Source: Alphaproteobacteria bacterium (lineage in GTDB: Bacteria > Pseudomonadota > Alphaproteobacteria > SHNJ01). Taken from it: a DNA stretch of 12,573 bases. This document shows, in pieces, positions 1 to 6,135 of this stretch (position 1 is the first letter of the stretch; each line of letters starts with the position of its first letter). The notes below the pieces were generated by a model. The model was not told the origin of the DNA and searched no databases. It saw nothing but the letters and a program-made list of their open reading frames with translations. The position numbers and the translations under genes were made by a program. The stretch is taken from the NCBI GenBank assembly GCA_947456345.1, contig CANGQU010000004.1, positions 1 to 12,573 of the forward strand, given 5' to 3'.

Positions 1-147
1 GACAGGCTGAATGCTGCCCGTGCCGGTAATGGTGCCAACCACCTGTAAATTAGAGGGGATGGTAGGTTGCGAGGCAAAGCCAGCAGCCGCCGTGAACCAG
101 ACAGCGCCTAGAACCAAAGCAAACATGGCAAAACGGGGAAATTTCAT
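1..147 (-). CDS. Exported or membrane-anchored protein, N-terminus only; possibly GspC/PilP-like
   Basis: An open frame starts with ATG at 145-147 and leaves the window at base 1, giving 49 residues. It begins MKFPRF, then has a hydrophobic stretch at about residues 6-24 ending in small residues (AAAGFAS), which reads as a signal peptide or signal anchor. The next residues, LQVVGTITG (about 34-42), resemble the first strand of the homology-region domain of GspC/PilP proteins, which link the inner-membrane platform to the secretin. This would fit the gspHGEF genes just upstream on the same strand, but the domain is cut off, so the identity is a guess. There is no good Shine-Dalgarno; the start was chosen from the signal-like N-terminus. 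A candidate promoter lies 34 nt upstream. Confidence 0.6.
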   Translation of the reverse strand, partial: MKFPRFAMFALVLGAVWFTAAAGFASQPTIPSNLQVVGTITGTGSIQPV

Positions 148-180
148 GCTTGAACACCAAAATGCAAAGAAGAGGCCAAA

Positions 181-209
181 TCTATACCCAATAATAGGTA
201 TAGGCGCAA
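181..209 (-). promoter_or_regulatory. Candidate sigma70-type promoter for the truncated exported protein
   Basis: Read on the minus strand, TTGCGC (204-209) and TATAGA (181-186) are separated by exactly 17 nt. The -10 box ends 33 nt before the ATG at 147. This suggests the truncated gene is transcribed separately from gspF, whose stop is at 317-319. The call rests on motif matching only. Confidence 0.4.
182..203. repeat. Perfect inverted repeat overlapping the candidate promoter
   Basis: CTATACC (182-188) and GGTATAG (197-203) are perfect inverted arms of 7 bp around an 8-nt AT-rich spacer. The repeat covers the -10 box and the spacer of the candidate minus-strand promoter, which is where a repressor operator would sit. 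There is no T-run, so a terminator is unlikely. The regulator is unknown. Confidence 0.4.
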
Positions 210-316
210 GCCCATTCATTAATAAAGTTGTTTACAGATAGCCAAAGATTATGACCATTTTTTGTATAAACTGTCAGAAAAAAAATCTAGACGATATCGC
301 AAACATCAAAATTAAC

Positions 317-1498
317 CTAAGTCCCGGCCAAATCGGTCAAGCCATAAACGGCGCCCAGCATCGAAATCACGATAAAGGCGATCAAAATGCCCATGGTTAA
401 AATAATGACCGGCCCCAAAATGGTGGTAAAGTTTTTGGCCCGCTGGGTTGTCTCATCTGCCAATTGCTGCCCGGCGCGGTCGCACATGGCATCAAGCCGC
501 CCGGTTTCTTCGCCAATTGCCAGATAGCGCAAGACCAAGCTTGGAATATTGGGGATATGCCGCATGGCAGCACTCAGGGGGCGGCCGCGGCGCACTTCGT
601 TTTGAATATCGCGCATGCGGTTTTTAATCATGCTGTTGCTGGATGCTCCCCCCGCCAGTTCCAAAGCCGCGATCAAGGGAACGCCGTTGCGCAATTGTAC
701 CGCCAAGAGCGAGAGGATTTGCGCCAGCGTCATTTTCAACAAATAACCGCCAATGCCGGGCAGGCGCAATTGTCGCTCGGCCCACCAGTTTTTCCAAGCA
801 GGTGAACGGCGAATGCCGACATAAGTACCAAAACCACCAATCACCAATAACGCCAGCATGGTCCAGCCATGGGCCAATACCGCGTTGCTGAAGGCGAAAA
901 TAGCCCGTGCGTTCCATGACAACATCGCCGTGCGATCGGAGAATAATTCTTGAAAAGTTGGAATAACGTAAATCGACAATACCAAAATTGACACCACGCT
1001 CAAGATTACCAACATCGCCGGATAAAGCATGGCGGATTGGATATCGGCGCGCAATTTTTGCTGGCGCTGATAATGCTGCTCCAGGGTCAACAGCACGGCG
1101 GCTAATTGACCGCTAGCCTCCCCCGCCTGCAATACGGCCAGCGCCAAGGCGTCGCCGCAACCCAAATCCTGCAGGGCACGGGATAATTGCTGACCGCGCT
1201 TGACCCCCTCGCGCAGGTTTTGAATGAACACGCCATAGGCGGCATCGCCTGGCTCGTCGGCCAGAATTTGCAACGCACGATCGATGACGATCCCGCTATT
1301 GATCAAGGGACTTAATTGCGCGATCAAACGCGTCAGATATCGGCTGGGCAAGCGGCGTTGCGCGCTTAGATCGTGCTCGATCAAGATCAGGCGGCGGGCT
1401 TGGAGTTGCTTGGCCAGATCCTGGCTGTTGGCTGCCGTTTGCTGGCCTTCTTGGGTGCTGCCGTCGCGGGCATAGGCGGTGTAACGATAGAGCGGCAT
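317..1498 (-). CDS. gspF: Type II secretion inner-membrane platform protein GspF
   Basis: This 393-residue protein has the full length of the GspF/PilC family. GspF is the polytopic platform protein of the type II secretion system, through which the GspE ATPase is thought to drive pseudopilus assembly. Two T2SSF domains are visible (about 57-180 and 257-380), each with the family motif (GEASGQL near 126, GEETGRL near 329). Hydrophobic segments lie at about 158-180, 211-229 and 361-388. The N-terminus MPLYRYTAYARDG is typical of the family. Its ATG shares one base with the gspE stop codon (TAATG at 1498), so the two genes are very likely translationally coupled. It is the last gene of the gspHGEF run; a 169-bp gap follows. 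Confidence 0.95.
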   Translation of the reverse strand: MPLYRYTAYARDGSTQEGQQTAANSQDLAKQLQARRLILIEHDLSAQRRLPSRYLTRLIAQLSPLINSGIVIDRALQILADEPGDAAYGVFIQNLREGVKRGQQLSRALQDLGCGDALALAVLQAGEASGQLAAVLLTLEQHYQRQQKLRADIQSAMLYPAMLVILSVVSILVLSIYVIPTFQELFSDRTAMLSWNARAIFAFSNAVLAHGWTMLALLVIGGFGTYVGIRRSPAWKNWWAERQLRLPGIGGYLLKMTLAQILSLLAVQLRNGVPLIAALELAGGASSNSMIKNRMRDIQNEVRRGRPLSAAMRHIPNIPSLVLRYLAIGEETGRLDAMCDRAGQQLADETTQRAKNFTTILGPVIILTMGILIAFIVISMLGAVYGLTDLAGT

Positions 1499-3105
1499 TA
1501 GCCGACCACCCGCAAAACTTCATCGATGGTGGTTTCGCCCATCAGCACGCGCGCCATACCGTCATTCATCATGGTGTGATAATCGCTGGCAGTGGCGGCA
1601 ATCCGCTCGGCCGTGGGTTCGGACAAAATGGCGCTGCGCACCGCCGCATCGATGCGTAAAAATTCACAGATCGGCAAGCGGCCGCGATAACCGATCCCGC
1701 CGCAAACATCGCAACCCGCCGCTGCATAAATCTCGGCGCCCAACGGCAAACCGAATTTGTCATGCAACGTTGCATCCACGCGATGCGCACGGCGGCAATG
1801 CGGACATAGGCGGCGCAGCAAGCGCTGGCCGGTGACGGCGATCAAGGAGCTGGCCAGTAAATAATCCGCCACCCCCATATTCAACAGTCGCCCGATCGCG
1901 CCCACCGCGCTGTTGGTGTGGACGGTGGACAATACCAAGTGGCCAGTTAACGCCGCTTGGACGGCGATTTCGGCTGTGTCGCGGTCGCGGATTTCGCCCA
2001 CCAAAATCACATCCGGATCGTGGCGTAAAATGGAACGCAGCGTGCTGGCAAAGGTCACGCCAATATCGGCGTTGACCGGAATTTGCGTAATGCCGGGAAT
2101 ATCGTATTCGACAGGATCTTCGACGGTGATGATTTTTTTCTCGCCATCAATGATATCGCGCAGGCCTGAATACAAAGTCGTGGTCTTACCCGAACCGGTC
2201 GGACCGGTGACTAGAATCAAGCCGTGCGATTTGCGCAATACTTCGCGCAGTTGCAAAGTGGCGGCCGGCGTAATGCCCAAGGCATCGAGCGACAATAATT
2301 GTTTTTTCTGATCCAGAAGGCGCATCGCTATATCTTCGCCAGACGTGGTGGGGATGGTGCTGACCCGGATATCCACATCCTTGCCGCCGCTTTTCAAACT
2401 GAATCGGCCATCTTGCGGCAAGCGGCGCTCGGCTATATCCAACTGCGATAAGATTTTGATCCGGCTGACGATGGCGGGATATTCCTCGGCCGTGGGCGCC
2501 GGGCGGGAATGCAGCACACCATCGACGCGATAGCGCAATTCGATTTTATGTTTCATCGGCTCCAAATGGATGTCCGATGCGCCCATTTTGATGCCGTTGA
2601 TGATCATGTCGTTGACGTGACGGATGATCGGCGCTTCGAGCGCGAGATCCTTGAGATGCTCGATGTCCGAAACGTAATCGCCGCCCGATGTACCGTCATC
2701 GGTTAAATCGAAATGCGATTGCAGGCGGAATTGGATATCCCGCTCGGCCGCCAAGGCCAGCTTGCTGCCCGGCAGCAGCCGTTGCAGCAATTGGATCAAG
2801 CCATCATCTTCGGGCGATGGGATGACGACGGTGATGCCGTCCTCGGCCTGCACCGGCAAGATGCGGTTAAAGAGTAAAAAATCCTGGGCCAGGCCCAGAT
2901 CGCTGGCGACTTCGCCACGGCCATTCCAGACCGGCAGCCCCGACAACTGGCTATAGGTTTGATAGAGCTGATCGTCGCTGAACACACCCATATCCAACAG
3001 CGTCGTACCCAGGCCACGACCGGTTTTGCCCGCCAAGCGCACGGCTTCGGCCAAAATGTCGGTGGGTACGATTTGCTGTTGTTCGATATACCGCTCGAGA
3101 TTCAA
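1498..3105 (-). CDS. gspE: Type II secretion traffic ATPase GspE
   Basis: This 535-residue hexameric secretion ATPase acts at the cytoplasmic face of the inner membrane and powers pseudopilus growth. Visible features: an N-terminal GspE/PilB domain (about 1-130), Walker A GPTGSGKT (301-308), Asp box TVEDPVEY (from 327), Walker B VILVGEIRD (366-374), His box STVHTN (393-398), and a zinc-binding tetracysteine (CPHC at 434-437 and CDVC at 465-468), as in GspE. The start codon is TTG: the gspG stop lies in the same frame only five codons upstream, so no earlier ATG is possible, and a G-rich ribosome site (GGGGG at 3111-3115 on the complement) precedes it. It lies 15 nt after gspG and overlaps gspF by 1 nt. 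Confidence 0.95.
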   Translation of the reverse strand: MNLERYIEQQQIVPTDILAEAVRLAGKTGRGLGTTLLDMGVFSDDQLYQTYSQLSGLPVWNGRGEVASDLGLAQDFLLFNRILPVQAEDGITVVIPSPEDDGLIQLLQRLLPGSKLALAAERDIQFRLQSHFDLTDDGTSGGDYVSDIEHLKDLALEAPIIRHVNDMIINGIKMGASDIHLEPMKHKIELRYRVDGVLHSRPAPTAEEYPAIVSRIKILSQLDIAERRLPQDGRFSLKSGGKDVDIRVSTIPTTSGEDIAMRLLDQKKQLLSLDALGITPAATLQLREVLRKSHGLILVTGPTGSGKTTTLYSGLRDIIDGEKKIITVEDPVEYDIPGITQIPVNADIGVTFASTLRSILRHDPDVILVGEIRDRDTAEIAVQAALTGHLVLSTVHTNSAVGAIGRLLNMGVADYLLASSLIAVTGQRLLRRLCPHCRRAHRVDATLHDKFGLPLGAEIYAAAGCDVCGGIGYRGRLPICEFLRIDAAVRSAILSEPTAERIAATASDYHTMMNDGMARVLMGETTIDEVLRVVG

Positions 3106-3120
3106 AGCACGCCCCCAAAC

Positions 3121-3564
3121 CTACCAATTGCCCAAATCAGCCGCATCGCCGACACCGCCTGGCTTACCATCGCTGCCAAGGCTGAATAAATCGTAATCCA
3201 CGCCGCCCTTGTTGGCCGGGCGCTGATACTGATAATCGCCGCCCCACGGATCTTTGGGCAGTTGGCGTTTGGCCAAATAAGGGCCATTCCAATTGGTGGC
3301 AGTGGGCGGTTTGGCCACCAGCGCGTTTAACCCCTCGTCCTGCGCCGGATAACGGCCATTGTCCAAGCGATACGCATCCAACGCCCGCGAGAGCAATTCG
3401 ATTTGCGTTTTAGCGGCTTTGACTTCCGATGCCGCGACTTGGCCAAACAGACGCGGCGCTACCAGCGCCACCAGCAAGGCGATGATGGCCATAACCACCA
3501 GCAATTCGATCAAGGTAAAGCCGGCTTGGCGGTTAGTGGTTCGGCGAGTGCGCAAGGTTTGCAT
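3121..3564 (-). CDS. gspG: Major pseudopilin GspG
   Basis: This 147-residue protein is the major subunit of the type II secretion pseudopilus. A positively charged leader ends at G15 and is followed by FTLIE, the site for prepilin peptidase cleavage and N-methylation, with the conserved Glu at +5 (E20) and a hydrophobic helix (about 16-38). The C-terminal part carries the GspG signature, including DPWG (105-108) and the Asp-rich loop around D123, D125 and D132 (YDLFSLGSDGKPGG), which binds calcium in characterised GspG proteins. The length is normal and the protein is complete. An AGAGG-type ribosome site sits just ahead of the ATG. It lies 17 nt downstream of gspH and 15 nt upstream of gspE. 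Confidence 0.95.
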   Translation of the reverse strand: MQTLRTRRTTNRQAGFTLIELLVVMAIIALLVALVAPRLFGQVAASEVKAAKTQIELLSRALDAYRLDNGRYPAQDEGLNALVAKPPTATNWNGPYLAKRQLPKDPWGGDYQYQRPANKGGVDYDLFSLGSDGKPGGVGDAADLGNW

Positions 3565-3581
3565 AAGACCTCTTGGGAAAA

Positions 3582-4028
3582 TTAGGGGGTTTTGAATTCG
3601 ATGCCGCCGTGAAACGGATTAATGACCACTTGATATGCCCAGCGTTCCAACAAACCCGGCGGTTTTTGCATCAATTTGAAATCCGCCGCGATTGCAGAAC
3701 CGTTGGGATAAAAAATCGTGATTAATTGCTTATCTAGATACCCGGTTTTGGCTGGGCGGGAAAGGTTTAAATAGGCGTCGGGCGGCAGATCGAATGTCGC
3801 CTCGCCCGGCTCGGTGAACAGAGTATTGCCGCGCCAAAATACCCGCACCGCCTTGCCGGATTGCTGCGCTTGGGTATGTTGTTGTTGCAAAAATTCAATC
3901 AGCGGCGGAATCGGCGCGCGCGCGGGCAGCGACAGGCTTGGGACAATCAAGGCCGCCGCGAGACCCATGATGGTGATTACCACCAGCATCTCCAAAAGGG
4001 TAAAGCCGCGGGCGGCAGCCAAACGCAT
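3582..4028 (-). CDS. gspH: Minor pseudopilin GspH-like
   Basis: A 148-residue type II secretion minor pseudopilin. The prepilin peptidase site is ARG^FTLLEM (cleavage after G8, Glu at +5 is E13), followed by a hydrophobic helix to about residue 32 and a roughly 115-residue globular part with the GspH/FimT look (short strands, a VRVFWRG segment, a C-terminal FHGGIEF). I chose the ATG at 4026-4028 rather than the in-frame ATG at 4056-4058 because only the inner one has a good Shine-Dalgarno (GGAG at 4036-4039 on the complement, 7 nt away), and it gives a normal short leader. The outer start would add ten residues. It is the first gene of the cluster. It could instead be another minor pseudopilin (GspI/J class), though the position next to gspG supports GspH. 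Confidence 0.82.
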   Translation of the reverse strand: MRLAAARGFTLLEMLVVITIMGLAAALIVPSLSLPARAPIPPLIEFLQQQHTQAQQSGKAVRVFWRGNTLFTEPGEATFDLPPDAYLNLSRPAKTGYLDKQLITIFYPNGSAIAADFKLMQKPPGLLERWAYQVVINPFHGGIEFKTP

Positions 4029-4075
4029 GCAACAGCTCCGTTCGTTTTTATTGGGCATGGGCGAAACTTGGGGGT

Positions 4076-4104
4076 ACTATAGAATCTTACGGTAAAGGAG
4101 ACAA
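4076..4104 (-). promoter_or_regulatory. Candidate promoter for the gspHGEF cluster
   Basis: On the minus strand TTGTCT (4099-4104) and TATAGT (4076-4081) are spaced by exactly 17 nt, a good sigma70-type match. The -10 box is about 47 nt upstream of the chosen gspH start. The same bases hold the ribosome site of the divergent small gene at 4109 (GGAG at 4097-4100), so the control regions of the two divergent genes overlap. Confidence 0.45.
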
Positions 4105-4108
4105 CCAT

Positions 4109-4435
4109 ATGCAGCGAGTGTTTTTTTTAGCCCTGTTGGGAATTTTGGTCCAACCGCTCGGCGCTCACGCGCAGACCGTGCCATTTAACTTGGTCAAGCA
4201 ATGGGAATTGTTGCCCAATGAATCCTTGGCCAGCCTAACAGCGCGCTCGGGCATTGCCGTGGTGGGCACCGATATGAGCCGCCTCGATCCCGGTATGATT
4301 GTGAATGTGGTGTATTTACAGGCCAATGTCGAACCGCGCGGGATGTATCGTTGCGTCGAATACACGCGCGAATGGCAGATGGAAACCATTCAAACCAATT
4401 GTTACGCCGCCGTCACCCCGGTCAAGACGAAGTAA
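4109..4435 (+). CDS. Small exported protein of unknown function
   Basis: I do not recognise a family. The 108-residue product starts MQRVFFLALL and has a clear signal peptide with a likely cleavage after AHA (residues 19-21). That leaves a mature protein of about 87 residues with two cysteines (C82 and C98) that could form a disulfide in the periplasm. Start and ribosome site are good: GGAG at 4097-4100, 8 nt before the ATG. The coding frame shares the base composition of its neighbours. It is divergent from the type II secretion cluster, which may or may not mean a functional link. It ends just before the heptad array and the bidirectional terminator. Confidence 0.75.
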   Translation: MQRVFFLALLGILVQPLGAHAQTVPFNLVKQWELLPNESLASLTARSGIAVVGTDMSRLDPGMIVNVVYLQANVEPRGMYRCVEYTREWQMETIQTNCYAAVTPVKTK

Positions 4436-4440
4436 GGTGA

Positions 4441-4487
4441 TAGGTGATAGGGCATAGGGGATAGAAAAATCCTATAACCTATGCCCT
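4441..4487. repeat. Inverted array of TA-starting heptamers
   Basis: Consecutive heptamers TAGGTGA, TAGGGCA, TAGGGGA and TAGAAAA fill 4441-4468. The opposite arm holds TATAACC and TATGCCC (4473-4486). The arms AGGGCATAGG (4449-4458) and CCTATGCCCT (4478-4487) pair perfectly over 10 bp. The array lies between the stop of the small exported gene and the terminator stem and is not part of any gene. Compare the heptad array at 9000-9034. Confidence 0.6.
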
Positions 4488-4490
4488 AAT

Positions 4491-4520
4491 AAAAAAGGGC
4501 GGGGATACCCCGCCCTTTTT
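4491..4520. terminator. Bidirectional rho-independent terminator
   Basis: A perfect 13-bp stem (4492-4504 with 4508-4520, core GGGCGGGG/CCCCGCCC) closes an ATA loop. A-runs on one side and T-runs on the other make it work in both directions. It sits between the convergent genes ending at 4435 (plus) and 4541 (minus). Confidence 0.92.
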
Positions 4521-4540
4521 CGCATTTCTGCCCAAAGCTC

Positions 4541-5161
4541 TTAGTGAGCTGGCTTTTCAGCCGGAATGGACGAGGTGCTCGAAGCAACCGACCAACCGGG
4601 GATGCTGGCGCCGTTCAAATCGCCGGCTTTTTTGTCCATCGAGTAGGTGTACAACGGCTTGCCGTTGAATGCCCACTGATTGCCATTGATGATGGTGAAC
4701 TGGCCAGTTGCTTTATCGGTGCTGCTGGCGGCCAAAGCTGGCCACATTTTGCTGCAAGCGCCGGTGCAATTCGATTTGCCAGCTTCGTCTTTGGCGAAGG
4801 TGTAGATGGTCAAACCAGAAGCGGTCGCGAAGTATTCGCCTTTCGGACCGGACAAGGTTTTCAGACCAGAAGGCAAGGTCTCGCTGCTGGCGGATTTGCT
4901 AGCAGAAGAAGAAGTGGTGGTGGTCGAAGCAGTCGACGGGGTCGCGCTGGTCGAGGTGGCCGACGGAGCCGATGCAGTCGAAGAGGTCGACGAAGTCGAG
5001 CTGGTCGAGGTGGTCGACTTGGTGGTGGTGGACTCCGAAGCTTTCATGGCTTCGTGCTTGGCCGGGGCCGGGGTGGTGGTCGAAGACTTGGTGGCTTCAT
5101 TGGCGATCGCCGGGGCGGCAGCCAATACAGCCATAACGAATAGTGCGAAAAACTTTTTCAT
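4541..5161 (-). CDS. Exported Ser/Thr-rich protein with two Yx[FWY]xxD motifs (COG4315/PF03640 type)
   Basis: The 206-residue product has a signal peptide (MKKFFALFVM..., likely cleavage after AIA at residue 20). A low-complexity Ser/Thr/Ala linker follows (about 24-95), then a C-terminal domain (about 96-196) of the 'secreted repeat of unknown function' type. Both diagnostic motifs are present: YTFAKD (120-125) and YTYSMD (171-176). NCTGAC (C132, C136) and KMWPAL lie between them, as is common in this family. There is no lipobox, so it is probably periplasmic or secreted rather than a lipoprotein. Its biochemical role is unknown. The start is well supported by GGAG 6 nt upstream of the ATG. 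The repetitive linker DNA makes the opposite strand open too, which produces a spurious Arg/Gly-rich frame. Confidence 0.85.
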   Translation of the reverse strand: MKKFFALFVMAVLAAAPAIANEATKSSTTTPAPAKHEAMKASESTTTKSTTSTSSTSSTSSTASAPSATSTSATPSTASTTTTSSSASKSASSETLPSGLKTLSGPKGEYFATASGLTIYTFAKDEAGKSNCTGACSKMWPALAASSTDKATGQFTIINGNQWAFNGKPLYTYSMDKKAGDLNGASIPGWSVASSTSSIPAEKPAH

Positions 5162-5288
5162 GCTAAACTCCGTATGGAAAAAGAACTTGGTTGAAACTAG
5201 ATTTGTAGTTGTGCCAAGAATTTGCGGCTAAAAAAAGGCTAAATCGGGCTTTGTGCATTTTATCCCACGAAGTGTTCCACAACCCCAA

Positions 5289-5309
5289 CACCCATACCCC
5301 CATAATGAA
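5289..5309 (+). other. C-rich intergenic motif, copy 1 (upstream of chvI)
   Basis: CACCC, three variable bases, then CCCCCATAAT and a purine plus AA. It matches 18 of 21 positions with 7862-7882 just before the EIIA gene. It lies about 97 nt upstream of the chvI ATG, in the 244-bp gap between the Yx[FWY]xxD gene and chvI. Its function is unknown. Confidence 0.35.
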
Positions 5310-5344
5310 GCCGCAATTTCGCACCATATTGGGGTGGTAATTTT

Positions 5345-5373
5345 TTTAAAACATGATCCGGATATGCTATAAA
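5345..5373 (+). promoter_or_regulatory. Candidate chvI promoter
   Basis: TTTAAA (5345-5350) and TATAAA (5368-5373) are separated by 17 nt. The -10 box ends 32 nt before the chvI ATG, and GGAG at 5397-5400 gives the ribosome site. The -35 match is only partial, as would fit an activated promoter, but that is inference. Confidence 0.4.
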
Positions 5374-5405
5374 ATTTTGGAAATTCAACTATTTACGGAG
5401 ATTTT

Positions 5406-6098
5406 ATGCCCGCTAAAATAGCTCTTGTGGATGACGATCAGAATTTTTTGACCTCGCTGTCGATGGCGCTCAGCCTCGAGGGATTTGAAGTTACAACCTA
5501 TAATGACGGCCAGGCGGCATTGAGCGGATTGGCCCAAAAACCGGCCGATCTGGCGATTTTAGATATCAAAATGCCGCGCATGGACGGGTTCGAGTTATTG
5601 GTAAAACTGCGCAAACAATCTGGCTTGCCGGTGATTTTCCTCACCTCCAAAGACGAAGAAATCGACGAGGTAATCGGCCTTAGATCCGGGGCCGATGATT
5701 ATATCCGCAAGCCCGTAGCGCAACGCGTGCTGCTGGAACGTATCCGTACCTTGCTGCGGCGGCAAAAGCCCGGCCCGGCCACCAGCGCCGCCAAAGAGAC
5801 CATGGTGCAGCGGGGCGAGCTTATACTGGATAGCGAAAAGCATCTTTGTACCTGGCGCGGGCAAGCAGTGGATTTAACGGTGACCGAATTTTTGCTGCTC
5901 CAAGCCTTGGCGGTGCGGCCAGGCCATGTCAAAAACCGCGACAATCTGATCGACGCCGCTTATGGCGAGAACATCTATGTGGATGACCGCACGATTGATT
6001 CCCACATCAAACGCATGCGCCGTAAATTCCGCGAAATTGACGATGAATTCAATCACATCGAAACCTTGTATGGTGTCGGTTACCGTTACAAGGAATAG
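5406..6098 (+). CDS. chvI: ChvI-family response regulator (OmpR/PhoB type)
   Basis: A 230-residue two-component regulator with a receiver domain (about 1-118) and an OmpR-type winged-helix DNA-binding domain (about 133-229). The acidic pocket D9-D10-D11, phospho-acceptor D53 ([11 protein letters not shown]), T80 and K102 are all present, so it should be phosphorylatable. The C-terminus has the family's [14 protein letters not shown] and YGVGYRY. ChvI with ChvG controls the envelope, acid and symbiosis/virulence response in rhizobia and relatives. Assignment to ChvI rather than another OmpR-type regulator rests on the ChvG-like partner 36 nt downstream and on the EIIA-HPr-ahcY context. The start has a GGAG site 5 nt upstream. 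Confidence 0.92.
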   Translation: MPAKIALVDDDQNFLTSLSMALSLEGFEVTTYNDGQAALSGLAQKPADLAILDIKMPRMDGFELLVKLRKQSGLPVIFLTSKDEEIDEVIGLRSGADDYIRKPVAQRVLLERIRTLLRRQKPGPATSAAKETMVQRGELILDSEKHLCTWRGQAVDLTVTEFLLLQALAVRPGHVKNRDNLIDAAYGENIYVDDRTIDSHIKRMRRKFREIDDEFNHIETLYGVGYRYKE

Positions 6099-6105
6099 CT
6101 CGACT

Positions 6106-6135
6106 ATGATTCTATCCCGCGATATCCTCGGTTGA
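6106..6135 (+). CDS. Possible 9-codon leader ORF coupled to chvG
   Basis: ATG at 6106 opens a 9-residue frame (MILSRDILG) whose TGA stop shares its last base with the chvG ATG (TGATG at 6133-6137). AGGA at 6091-6094, inside the end of chvI, is a possible but distant ribosome site. chvG itself has no visible Shine-Dalgarno, so re-initiation from this mini-ORF is a reasonable idea. The frame is too short to prove coding. Confidence 0.2.
   Translation: MILSRDILG

Noticed and set aside
11..241. 76-residue plus-strand frame at the left edge
   Set aside because: The opposite strand gives a signal peptide start in the same place; this frame has no ribosome site or domain.
4544..5143. 199-residue plus-strand frame rich in Arg and Gly
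   Set aside because: It is the antisense of the Ser/Thr-rich linker and domain of the exported Yx[FWY]xxD protein. The minus-strand gene has a signal peptide, ribosome site and family motifs; this frame has none.
5310..5350. Hairpin plus T-run before chvI as a terminator
   Set aside because: The possible stem (ACCA with TGGT) is only about 4 bp, and both flanking genes are transcribed away from it.
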